The notes under the pieces: model-generated | Database searches by the model: none | Seen by the model: the letters and a program-made list of their open reading frames with translations, nothing else | Told to the model about the DNA's origin: nothing | Assembly: GCF_000404225.1 (NCBI RefSeq) | Contig: NC_021353.1 | Coordinates: 806,001-870,000, forward strand | DNA: 64,000 bases | Direction: 5' to 3' | Source: Candidatus Methanomassiliicoccus intestinalis Issoire-Mx1 | GTDB lineage: Archaea > Thermoplasmatota > Thermoplasmata > Methanomassiliicoccales > Methanomassiliicoccaceae | Part shown: positions 53,553 through 60,808 of the stretch, piece after piece | Layout of the letters: the number at the start of each line of letters is the position of its first letter | Position numbering within the stretch: the stretch's first letter is position 1 | Made by a program: the position numbers and the translations under genes

Positions 53553-54312
53553 TGAGGTTGTTACGGTCAAAGAAGTGGTTACGGAAGGAACTGATATTAC
53601 TACGGTTAGATTTGACCTTAATTCGGATGTAAAACCCGGACAGTTTTTGATGGTTTGGATACCAGGTGTGGATGAGATTCCCATGTCTATTTCTTATCTT
53701 TCAGGTGGCATTACAGTTAAAAATATTGGTGAAGCCACATCAGCTATTTCTTCTTTAAATGTAGGAGATAAAATTGGTATAAGAGGTCCATATGGCAACG
53801 GTTGGACAATTCCTGAAGGTAAGATTCTCTGTGTTGGAGGTGGCGTTGGTACGGCACCGATTATGGCTGCAGCAGAAGCCGTGAACGATCCAGACCGAAT
53901 TGATATAGTTCTTGGCGCTAGAAGCTCAGGTGAAGTAATCTTCATTGATAGGGCTAAGTCTCTTTCCAATAATGTAAAAATATCAACAGATGATGGAAGT
54001 CTGGGTATAAAAGGTACAGCCGTTGCTGTTGCTGATGCAATGATGAAAGATCAGAGATACGATGTTGTGCTTGGTTGCGGTCCTGAAATAATGAACAAAT
54101 ACCTTCTCAAGGCTTGTGAAGAAAACAATGTACCAGTACAATTATCTCTGGAACGTATCATGAAATGCGGTACTGGACTCTGCGGATCATGTGTTATTGA
54201 TGGATTAAGAGTATGTGCGGATGGACCTGTTTTTAGAGGAGACGAAGTCAAAAAAATGTCTGAGTTTTCTGTAAGTAAAAGAGATCATGCTGGTCGTTGC
54301 GTGAAATTTTAA
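53545..54312 (+). CDS. pyrK: Dihydroorotate dehydrogenase electron-transfer subunit
   Basis: 255 residues. FAD domain with GIRGPYGNGW and the NAD loop CVGGGVGTAPIMA; the C-terminal 2Fe-2S site is KCGTGLCGSCVIDGLRVCADGP with four cysteines. GGGGGTAGCGC precedes the ATG within pyrD. Passes electrons from PyrD to NAD. Confidence 0.95.
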   Translation: MYSEVVTVKEVVTEGTDITTVRFDLNSDVKPGQFLMVWIPGVDEIPMSISYLSGGITVKNIGEATSAISSLNVGDKIGIRGPYGNGWTIPEGKILCVGGGVGTAPIMAAAEAVNDPDRIDIVLGARSSGEVIFIDRAKSLSNNVKISTDDGSLGIKGTAVAVADAMMKDQRYDVVLGCGPEIMNKYLLKACEENNVPVQLSLERIMKCGTGLCGSCVIDGLRVCADGPVFRGDEVKKMSEFSVSKRDHAGRCVKF

Positions 54313-54319
54313 AAATATA

Positions 54320-54347
54320 GTGTATCATCCTTTTCAGGATGATACAC
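54320..54347 (+). terminator. Terminator of pyrDK
   Basis: Eleven-bp perfect stem GTGTATCATCC / GGATGATACAC with a 6-base loop, followed by ACAGATTGATTTTTG. The rubredoxin gene converges on it. Confidence 0.75.
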
Positions 54348-54368
54348 ACAGATTGATTTTTGTAAACC

Positions 54369-54530
54369 TCAATCTAGTGGTACAAAATCTTCTTTGGCAG
54401 CGCCGCACAACGGACATGCCCACTCATCTGGTATATCTTCAAATGGGGTTCCAGGTGCGATTCCTGAATCAGGATCTCCTTTATCTGGATCATATATGTA
54501 ACCACATACTGTACATCTGTATTTTTTCAT
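54369..54530 (-). CDS. Rubredoxin
   Basis: 53 residues from ATG 54530 (GGTGAAAAC before it). Both iron loops are present: CTVCGYIYD and CPLCGAAKEDF, with the family GIAPGTPFEDIPDEWAC. A one-electron carrier, often used in oxygen or peroxide detoxification in anaerobes. Confidence 0.96.
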   Translation of the reverse strand: MKKYRCTVCGYIYDPDKGDPDSGIAPGTPFEDIPDEWACPLCGAAKEDFVPLD

Positions 54531-54556
54531 GTTTTCACCTATATGTATTGGAAGTT

Positions 54557-54985
54557 TCAATCTTTTAAATCCTCTTCATCAAGGAGGTTAAATCCTGCTT
54601 CCTTAAGGACATCTACAGCTTTCTCTGCATCATCTACACGTAATATCAGTACAGCAGAATCATTCTTCGTATACGCATATCCATAATCGACGTTTATCTG
54701 AGCTTCTCCAAGTTTAATTGCTATCCCTTTAAGACCGCCTGGCTGGTGTTTTACTTTGACTGCTATGACCTTATTTACTATAACGGCGTATCCAAGGTCT
54801 CTCATTACAGTCGCTATTGCATGTGGGTCTGAAACCACTGCTCTCAATAATCCAAAACCGTCAGCTTCTGCGAGTGAGAATGCCAGAAAATTAACTTTCT
54901 GTGCCTCCATCACTTCCGATATTGAAGCCAGCTTACCCGGTCTGTTCTCAACAAAAACTGATATTTGATCAATAAGGCAACTCAT
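54557..54985 (-). CDS. ACT-domain protein paired with PaaK
   Basis: 142 residues made of two ACT-like repeats (QISVFVENRPGKLASISEVM and VKVKHQPGGLKGIAIKL). It begins directly after the PaaK stop, an arrangement seen in many methanogens, where it probably senses amino acids linked to aryl-acid metabolism. Confidence 0.85.
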   Translation of the reverse strand: MSCLIDQISVFVENRPGKLASISEVMEAQKVNFLAFSLAEADGFGLLRAVVSDPHAIATVMRDLGYAVIVNKVIAVKVKHQPGGLKGIAIKLGEAQINVDYGYAYTKNDSAVLILRVDDAEKAVDVLKEAGFNLLDEEDLKD

Positions 54986-56287
54986 TTAATCCCCTCTGTT
55001 ATCAATAACTCTCTTTGCTTTTCCTTCAAAGCGTGCTAAAGATCCAGGCTCTAGCAGCTCTACTCCAGCGGCTACATTAAGTGAATTTTTCAGAGCATAC
55101 TCAACGTTCTTTTTGAGTTTCATAATGTCTGATAGTTTATCACTAAATGCTGATGGCTTCAACTCAACTCTTATTGTCATTGTATCAAGAACGCCTTTTC
55201 TATCAATGACGATCTGGAAATGTTCTCCAAGTTCTGGTATGGTCATCAAAGTATACTCTATCTGAGATGGGAATACGTTGATTCCCCTGATTATGAGCAT
55301 ATCATCTACTCTTCCGCTTAGTCTTTCGATTCTAAGGTGATTTCTTCCGCATGGACAAGGCGAATCGTCATATGCTGTAATATCTCCAGTCCTGTATCTG
55401 ATTATAGGCAATGCTTCTTTTTGAAGCATGGTGATAACCATTTCTCCTTTTTCTCCAGGACCTAAAGATTCTCCAGTTTCTGGATCAATAACCTCTACAT
55501 ATGCCAAGTCTCCCCAGATATGCATTCCATTCATCTCAGTGCATTCTGTAAACAGCGGCCCTGAAAGTTCTGAAGTTCCATAAATGTCGTATGCATTCAC
55601 TCCAGTGCTGTCCTTTATTCTCTTACGCATTTTTTCACTCCAAGGCTCAGCACCAAGAACTGCTGTTCTTAATTTCGTATCTTTTTCTATCGATATGCCC
55701 ATTTTTTCTGCAGTCTCGGCTATGTGCAGAAAATATGATGGGGTGCAACAGATTGCACTTACATTCAAATCTCTTATAAGCTCTACCTGACGTTCTGTAT
55801 TTCCTGTTGAAGCTGGTACTACTGTAGCACCAATTCTCTCAGATCCATAATGCGCTCCAAGACCGCCTGTAAACAGTCCATACCCGTAACTTACCTGGAC
55901 CGTGTCATGCCTTCCTAGACCTATTGAAGTCATGCCGCGGGCTACCGATTCTGCCCAGTTGTCAAGATCTCTCTGTGTATAACCTACAACTGTGGGTTTG
56001 CCGGTTGTACCAGATGATACATGATATCTAACCAGATCATCCTGACCCCCTACAAACAGTTTATTTGGATAATTGTCACGGAGATCTTTTTTGTACATGT
56101 ACGGAAGCTTTTTGATATCTTCCAGTGAATTAATATCATCTGGATGTACATTTGCGTCTTTCATGCGTTTGTGATAAAACTCTGAAAAAGAATACAATCT
56201 ATATACTTGAGTTTTTAATAGTTTGAATTGCAACTTACGTATCTCTTCAGGAGACATCTCTTCTACTCGAGGATTCCAATAACTCAT
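54986..56287 (-). CDS. paaK: Phenylacetate-CoA ligase
   Basis: 433 residues. VSSGTTGKPTVVGYTQRD is the ATP loop, YGTSELSGP and YRTGDITAYDDSPCPCGRNHLRIERLSGRVDDMLIIRG (read as consecutive motifs near residues 300-335) identify the PaaK family, with the C-terminal AMP-dependent domain. It activates arylacetates, made in methanogens by IOR-type enzymes or taken up for aromatic amino-acid synthesis. Forms an operon with the ACT gene. Confidence 0.93.
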   Translation of the reverse strand: MSYWNPRVEEMSPEEIRKLQFKLLKTQVYRLYSFSEFYHKRMKDANVHPDDINSLEDIKKLPYMYKKDLRDNYPNKLFVGGQDDLVRYHVSSGTTGKPTVVGYTQRDLDNWAESVARGMTSIGLGRHDTVQVSYGYGLFTGGLGAHYGSERIGATVVPASTGNTERQVELIRDLNVSAICCTPSYFLHIAETAEKMGISIEKDTKLRTAVLGAEPWSEKMRKRIKDSTGVNAYDIYGTSELSGPLFTECTEMNGMHIWGDLAYVEVIDPETGESLGPGEKGEMVITMLQKEALPIIRYRTGDITAYDDSPCPCGRNHLRIERLSGRVDDMLIIRGINVFPSQIEYTLMTIPELGEHFQIVIDRKGVLDTMTIRVELKPSAFSDKLSDIMKLKKNVEYALKNSLNVAAGVELLEPGSLARFEGKAKRVIDNRGD

Positions 56288-56424
56288 AATTAAACCTCAA
56301 TGGATACGTACTACCGAACATCGTGAACATATTTGATCGTTTTCCATCTTTTCAAATTTGATAATTAAATATAACAGTGTTTAGATAAACACTGTCTGTC
56401 TTGTGTATTCTCACCAATAATTAC

Positions 56425-57720
56425 CTATGCAAGACTTTCCATATCAAATCCTATTTCAATTTTGTCTGTACACATAGCAACTGGTAGAATTACTACAAAT
56501 TTAGAATATCCGAAATGATTCATGGTTATTTCCTCTTCAGCCCAGATGTGCCCTCCAAAACTTTCGAAAATTTTGCAGGCTAATGACAAATCTATATCCG
56601 GATCATCGGAGCATTCTACAAGCTCTCCATATTCATTATTCTTTGATTTTTCATCGCAAATTTCTATGCGGTGAAATTCTCTCCCGCGTTCACAGTAGTC
56701 TCTAATCTTAATTGTGATTTTTGCATGATCTGAGGATTCTGATACTTTTCTGATTATTGTCTTAAAAGCTTCTTTGAGGTGGATGTTGGCAGAAACTAAA
56801 CGATGCTCAGTAACTTCACACAAAACTGTAGTTCCGTTTCGAAGAGATCTTTCACATTCGCAACCAGCGGAATCTATCAGGTAAGATATATCTATAAGCT
56901 CAGATGAGAAAAATCTATTCTCTATTAAATATGATTTGTATTCGTTCTCTACAGTCAAATCTATTTTTGAAATCAAATCTGAAAGATTGTCTGATGAATT
57001 AATGCACATTTCTTTTACTTTGTCTACAATCTGCTTCAAACAATCTTCAGCCTTATGTTTTCCTTCCACAGCATCCATTTCTGCGACTCTTTGGTGAGAG
57101 ATGTCTTGAAATATTGAAATCGATCCAATAACTGATTCGGTTTCAATATCTCTAATTGGGCATGAAGATATACATAGTGTAGCCTTTTCGCCCCCTTTAG
57201 ACGTTATATCTATACTGTCTCCCTCAACCGCTTCCCCATATTTCAGAGACCGCATCATCGCCCAGTCTCCTGTACTCAGTTTGATGCCATTGTCTGTCCA
57301 CCTTGCTTTTAAAGAACTCATTGATTTTACATCGGCAGGTGAAAATCCCAACAGGCTCCTGAGTTTAGGATTATAATCGACAATTTTTCCATTATGATTA
57401 ACAACCATAATTCCGATGGGTAATGATTTCTGAAAGTCCAACATAGTCTTATTCTGATTAAAAATAAAGATATTTCCATGACTCACTGGTACGAATGCAT
57501 AATCTATGCAGCCACACCACGCTACAGTTCTGCCAGATCTGCATGGAGTAATATCAAAAGTTTCAGTTATGTCTCGGATACAATTACACTCCAGCTCCCA
57601 TTTTTCTAAAAAATCTCTGGATGGTTGATTCATTAGCCTACATGAATTATTATCGTCAAAATATATGCAAGGTGTTGGCAGGTTCATTATGAATTCATGC
57701 ATTGTATTTGATGTAAACAT
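56425..57720 (-). CDS. PAS-domain sensor protein with degenerate histidine-kinase ATPase domain
   Basis: 431 residues. An N-terminal cysteine-containing region (CNCIRDITETFDITPC, CGCID) is followed by a PAS domain (FQKSLPIGIMVVNHNGKIVDYNPKLRSLLGFS, then ISIFQDISHQ), a helical linker without a clear phospho-histidine box, and a C-terminal HATPase-like part (LACKIFESFGGHIWAEE) without a clear N box. Probably a signalling protein that lacks normal kinase activity. Ends on TAG with no nearby second stop. Confidence 0.65.
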   Translation of the reverse strand: MFTSNTMHEFIMNLPTPCIYFDDNNSCRLMNQPSRDFLEKWELECNCIRDITETFDITPCRSGRTVAWCGCIDYAFVPVSHGNIFIFNQNKTMLDFQKSLPIGIMVVNHNGKIVDYNPKLRSLLGFSPADVKSMSSLKARWTDNGIKLSTGDWAMMRSLKYGEAVEGDSIDITSKGGEKATLCISSCPIRDIETESVIGSISIFQDISHQRVAEMDAVEGKHKAEDCLKQIVDKVKEMCINSSDNLSDLISKIDLTVENEYKSYLIENRFFSSELIDISYLIDSAGCECERSLRNGTTVLCEVTEHRLVSANIHLKEAFKTIIRKVSESSDHAKITIKIRDYCERGREFHRIEICDEKSKNNEYGELVECSDDPDIDLSLACKIFESFGGHIWAEEEITMNHFGYSKFVVILPVAMCTDKIEIGFDMESLA

Positions 57721-57865
57721 GCTTTATTTTTCTTCAATGAGGGAGTATTAAAAGGTAGCGTTTGATATCTAAATGCCTAGAGTTGATATTTTTAAGCGTA
57801 TCTACCATCATTTTTGTGGAAAGTTTCAAAATCTTTAGTATGATGGTGTGTGTTGCGTGTCGGAT

Positions 57866-58063
57866 ATGTCTGCAAAAGAATGGTTAAAATCCAACGAGTT
57901 TAAAATCAACGCTGTGCTGTTGGTAGCTTCATTGTTAATCGCGATTATTGGTTTTGTTTTTAATATCGGGATGATCGCAGGACTAGGTGTCTTGGCCTGT
58001 ATATTTTTTATAACCTATACAATCTATGGGTACGTAAGGGTAAATGGATTAGGGCCAGAATGA
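57866..58063 (+). CDS. Small two-helix membrane protein
   Basis: 65 residues from ATG 57866 (upstream GTG codons at 57848 and 57857 also possible). WLKSNEFKINAVLLVASLLIAIIGFVF and IAGLGVLACIFFITYTIYGYV form two helices. Overlaps the TPR gene by ATGA, so they act together. No family recognised. Confidence 0.6.
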   Translation: MSAKEWLKSNEFKINAVLLVASLLIAIIGFVFNIGMIAGLGVLACIFFITYTIYGYVRVNGLGPE

Positions 58064-58533
58064 ATATGACTGCCATAAAGAATACGCCGATAAAGCGGGT
58101 AGCCCGCTCTCAGGACAATCCGAATTTTATTAAGATGTACCATGGCAATCTTGAGATTATGGTACCTAGAAAGATATTTAAAAACGGTACATCTGAATTC
58201 AATGATGAAGAGATGGAAAAATTTCTTTCAATTATCAAATCCAGGTATCCATGGCTTTCTGTTTACGCCCTCGATGAAATAAAAAAAGGTGCAGTCGAGG
58301 CAATGAAAGATCATATTGAAAGGTCAAAAACCACCCCTCAACGAGCAAGGGATTATATGAACAGTGGTAAAAACCAGGAGGCTTTGAGAATTCTTGAAGA
58401 GTATCTCGTTGATAATGAAGATGATGCCGATGCCTGGTACGTAACTGCAGAAGTTCTCTTCAAACTCAAACGCCAAGAAGAAGGGTTCAAGGCTATGAAT
58501 TATGCGAAGAGTCTGCCAAAAAAAGGTCATTGA
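58060..58533 (+). CDS. TPR-repeat protein coupled to the small membrane protein
   Basis: 157 residues. The C-terminal part contains a TPR pair (SGKNQEALRILEEYLVDNEDDADAWYVTAEVLFKLKRQEEG). The N-terminal 90 residues are soluble and unrecognised. The last 41 bases overlap the converging gene, an unusually long antisense overlap. Confidence 0.65.
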   Translation: MNMTAIKNTPIKRVARSQDNPNFIKMYHGNLEIMVPRKIFKNGTSEFNDEEMEKFLSIIKSRYPWLSVYALDEIKKGAVEAMKDHIERSKTTPQRARDYMNSGKNQEALRILEEYLVDNEDDADAWYVTAEVLFKLKRQEEGFKAMNYAKSLPKKGH

Positions 58534-59353
58534 TAGCATCGATCACTTCTTTTACCGTAGCTCCCCACGGTACGATGACACAATTCCCGTCCAGCTTATG
58601 TCCATTTTTAATTTTACAGCATTTAACAATCCTTTTTTGATCGTCCTGCGGAGCTAATTTCCTAGGACACATCTCTATTCTTTCAATATCCTCATTATAA
58701 ATTGAATGGTATATCTTTTCTGAGAGTTCACACCCTATGAGCGTGCATTTTTCATTAATCTCTGGTAGCTGGTCTAAATAATAGTCTTTTTTGTCAGATC
58801 GTATTCCCGAAGCTTTGCATGGAAATAGAACGGCATCATCATTGACTGCTTTGGCTAATATATTAACATCCAAATCTGAGTACTCCGCAACTATCGGAAG
58901 ATCTATCATTCCAGAATCTAGAGCTGTTTTTACTAATGATGATAACTTTGAAGGATATGGTGGAACGACATCTAGCACATTCAGTCTCAAGGGTTTTCCC
59001 GGGGCTGTGAACGAAACATGGCCAAATTCTCCTTCAACAACTACTGTTTTATCTGGATAATGTTGAGAAATTTCAGCCATTGCCGGCTGGTTTATAACAT
59101 TGATTTTTTCATCTTTTAGGTATACTGTATCTTCAGGCATGGAGATTATCATGTGTGAAATAATTGGTCGAAATAATTCTATTCCGTCTGCTTTAGTGAT
59201 ACTTAAAACTGCTGTATCATTTCCGTTACGCAGGACATAATATTCACATCTGGTGTATGCACATTTTCCTTTGATATTGTTGGAGATATTCTCTTCAGTC
59301 AGATCAAAAGAGACTTCTTTTACAGCTACGTCCTTGCAGTGCTCTGGAAGCAT
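58493..59353 (-). CDS. Conserved-looking protein of unknown function
   Basis: 286 residues, soluble, cysteine-rich in places (CAYTRCEYY near residue 32; CTLIGCELSEKI; CPRKLAP; VKCCKIKNGH). The mixed alpha/beta pattern includes a Val-rich strand TVVVEGEFGHVSF. I do not recognise the family with certainty. The gene ends with TAG CCT TGA, a double stop, and overlaps the TPR gene by 41 bases. Confidence 0.6.
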   Translation of the reverse strand: MLPEHCKDVAVKEVSFDLTEENISNNIKGKCAYTRCEYYVLRNGNDTAVLSITKADGIELFRPIISHMIISMPEDTVYLKDEKINVINQPAMAEISQHYPDKTVVVEGEFGHVSFTAPGKPLRLNVLDVVPPYPSKLSSLVKTALDSGMIDLPIVAEYSDLDVNILAKAVNDDAVLFPCKASGIRSDKKDYYLDQLPEINEKCTLIGCELSEKIYHSIYNEDIERIEMCPRKLAPQDDQKRIVKCCKIKNGHKLDGNCVIVPWGATVKEVIDAINDLFLADSSHNS

Positions 59354-59406
59354 AACATCTCCAAAGGAAAGAATTGATATAATCCTTATGCAACCTAGCT
59401 TGCAGA

Positions 59407-59991
59407 ATGAAAGTCTATGCTGTCAGGAAAGGCAGGCAGGTTGGTCTGTTTGAAACTTGGGATGAATGCAGAGAACAAGTCTCTGGTTTTTCAGGTGCTG
59501 AATATAAAAGTTTCCAGTCGTATGATGAAGCTGAACGATACCTCTCTTTCGATAACGAATGCAATTTCATTCAGTCAGACTTGGTAGCTTATGTTGATGG
59601 TAGTTATAATCCTGCATCAAGGGAGTTCTCATATGGGGTGGTAATTATACATCCAGATGGGAGTCTAAAAAAATTCTCTGAAAAGTCGAACGATCGATCA
59701 TTAGCGGCTATGCGTAATGTAGCAGGAGAAATATCTGGTTCTATCAAAGCAATGGATTATGCCTTGGAAATTGGTGCTAACGCCCTCACAATATTCTATG
59801 ATTATGAAGGTATTAAAAAATGGTGCACTGGTGAATGGAAAGCCAATAAAGAAGGTACAATAAACTATAAGCATTATTTTGATGCGATTAAGAACAAGAT
59901 TGACATATCATTCGTGAAAGTTAAGAGCCATTCTGGTGATAAATTTAATGATATGGCTGATTCACTGGCGAAAGATATCCTATTTAATTGA
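59407..59991 (+). CDS. rnhA: Ribonuclease HI with N-terminal viroplasmin-type domain
   Basis: 194 residues. The first 45 residues (VYAVRKGRQVGLFETWDECREQVSGFSGAEYKSF) form the small RNA/DNA-hybrid-binding domain also found in eukaryotic RNase H1. The catalytic domain follows with DEDD residues: D in AYVDGSYN, E in VAGEISGS, D in FYDYEGI and D in MADSLAK. Degrades RNA in RNA/DNA hybrids. ATG 59407; monocistronic. RNase HI is less usual than HII in archaea. Confidence 0.9.
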   Translation: MKVYAVRKGRQVGLFETWDECREQVSGFSGAEYKSFQSYDEAERYLSFDNECNFIQSDLVAYVDGSYNPASREFSYGVVIIHPDGSLKKFSEKSNDRSLAAMRNVAGEISGSIKAMDYALEIGANALTIFYDYEGIKKWCTGEWKANKEGTINYKHYFDAIKNKIDISFVKVKSHSGDKFNDMADSLAKDILFN

Positions 59992-60084
59992 TTGGATGGT
60001 TTGAATCTATTGCATTCATTGTAACAAGCTTACAACTGCAAATGGTAATTGTATCTTATCTAGAGAACGATATGATTTTGTATA

Positions 60085-60138
60085 GTTGAACAGATGTTCA
60101 ACCATAATCTATATAACAGTTGAACATATACTCAACTG
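60085..60138 (+). promoter_or_regulatory. ArsR-type operators on both sides of a TATA box
   Basis: Two inverted repeats with GTTGAA half-sites: GTTGAAC-AGAT-GTTCAAC (60085-60102) and CAGTTGA-N8-TCAACTG (60117-60138). A CTATATAAC TATA box (60109-60117) lies between them. A repressor bound at both sites would cover the promoter of the ArsR-HMA-ATPase operon. Confidence 0.75.
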
Positions 60139-60158
60139 TAATTTGTAAGAGGGAAAAT

Positions 60159-60518
60159 ATGACAAACGATGAATTTGCCTGTGATTGTGATGTGATCCAT
60201 GCAGATGTTGTAAATTTGGTAAAAAAGCATATGCCAGATGATGAAGAGTTTACTGACTTGTCTGCTTTTTTTAAGATTTTAGGAGATTATACAAGAACTA
60301 AAATCTTGTGGGCTTTGGATAAAAACGAGATGTGTGTATGTGACTTGGCATCCCTTTTAAATATGACTAAGTCTGCGGTATCGCATCAACTGCGCTTATT
60401 GAGAATTGCAAATCTTGTCAAATCCAGGCGAGATGGAAAAGTGATATTTTACTCACTGGCAGATGATCATGTAAAAGCTATTTTTGAAACAGGTCATGAA
60501 CACATAAGGGAAATGTGA
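60159..60518 (+). CDS. ArsR/SmtB-family metal-sensing repressor (CadC-like)
   Basis: 119 residues from ATG 60159, preceded by GAGGGAAAAT. An N-terminal CDCDVIHAD metal-binding arm, the FKILGDYTRTKILWALDK helix, MCVCDLASLL with the CxC/D metal motif, and the recognition helix TKSAVSHQLRLLR. The cysteine arrangement matches CadC, so Cd/Pb/Zn are the likely signals. It controls its own operon through the repeats upstream. Confidence 0.92.
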   Translation: MTNDEFACDCDVIHADVVNLVKKHMPDDEEFTDLSAFFKILGDYTRTKILWALDKNEMCVCDLASLLNMTKSAVSHQLRLLRIANLVKSRRDGKVIFYSLADDHVKAIFETGHEHIREM

Positions 60519-60532
60519 AATTGGTGACTATT

Positions 60533-60751
60533 ATGAAAAAATCATATTTATTAGACGGTTTAGATTGTGCAAATTGTGCTGCCAAGATGGAAAAAGCTAT
60601 TAACGACTTAGAAGAAGTGAAAAATGCTACAGTTAATTTCATAACTGCAAAATTGACGATAGAAACAGATGAAAATCAGGATGAACTGCTTTTTAAGGTA
60701 GAGAAAATAATTAAGAAAATAGAGCCAGATGTTAAAATAAGAAAAGTTTGA
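60533..60751 (+). CDS. HMA-domain metal-binding protein
   Basis: 72 residues from ATG 60533. Beta-alpha-beta-beta-alpha-beta heavy-metal domain with metal motif LDCANCAAKMEKAI. It is in the same reading frame as the following ATPase, separated only by a TGA codon (60749-60751), so it looks like the N-terminal domain of a normal Cd/Zn ATPase cut off by one stop. Confidence 0.85.
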   Translation: MKKSYLLDGLDCANCAAKMEKAINDLEEVKNATVNFITAKLTIETDENQDELLFKVEKIIKKIEPDVKIRKV

Positions 60752-60808
60752 TGGGGGGCGTTTACTATAAAAAATCGTCTTCTGTATATTATACTAAGCG
60801 CAGTTATT

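Noticed and set aside
60749..60751. TGA between HMA and ATPase as a selenocysteine codon
   Set aside because: It lies in a linker and not at a metal or catalytic position, and no SECIS-like hairpin was seen; a stop, error or split gene is more likely.
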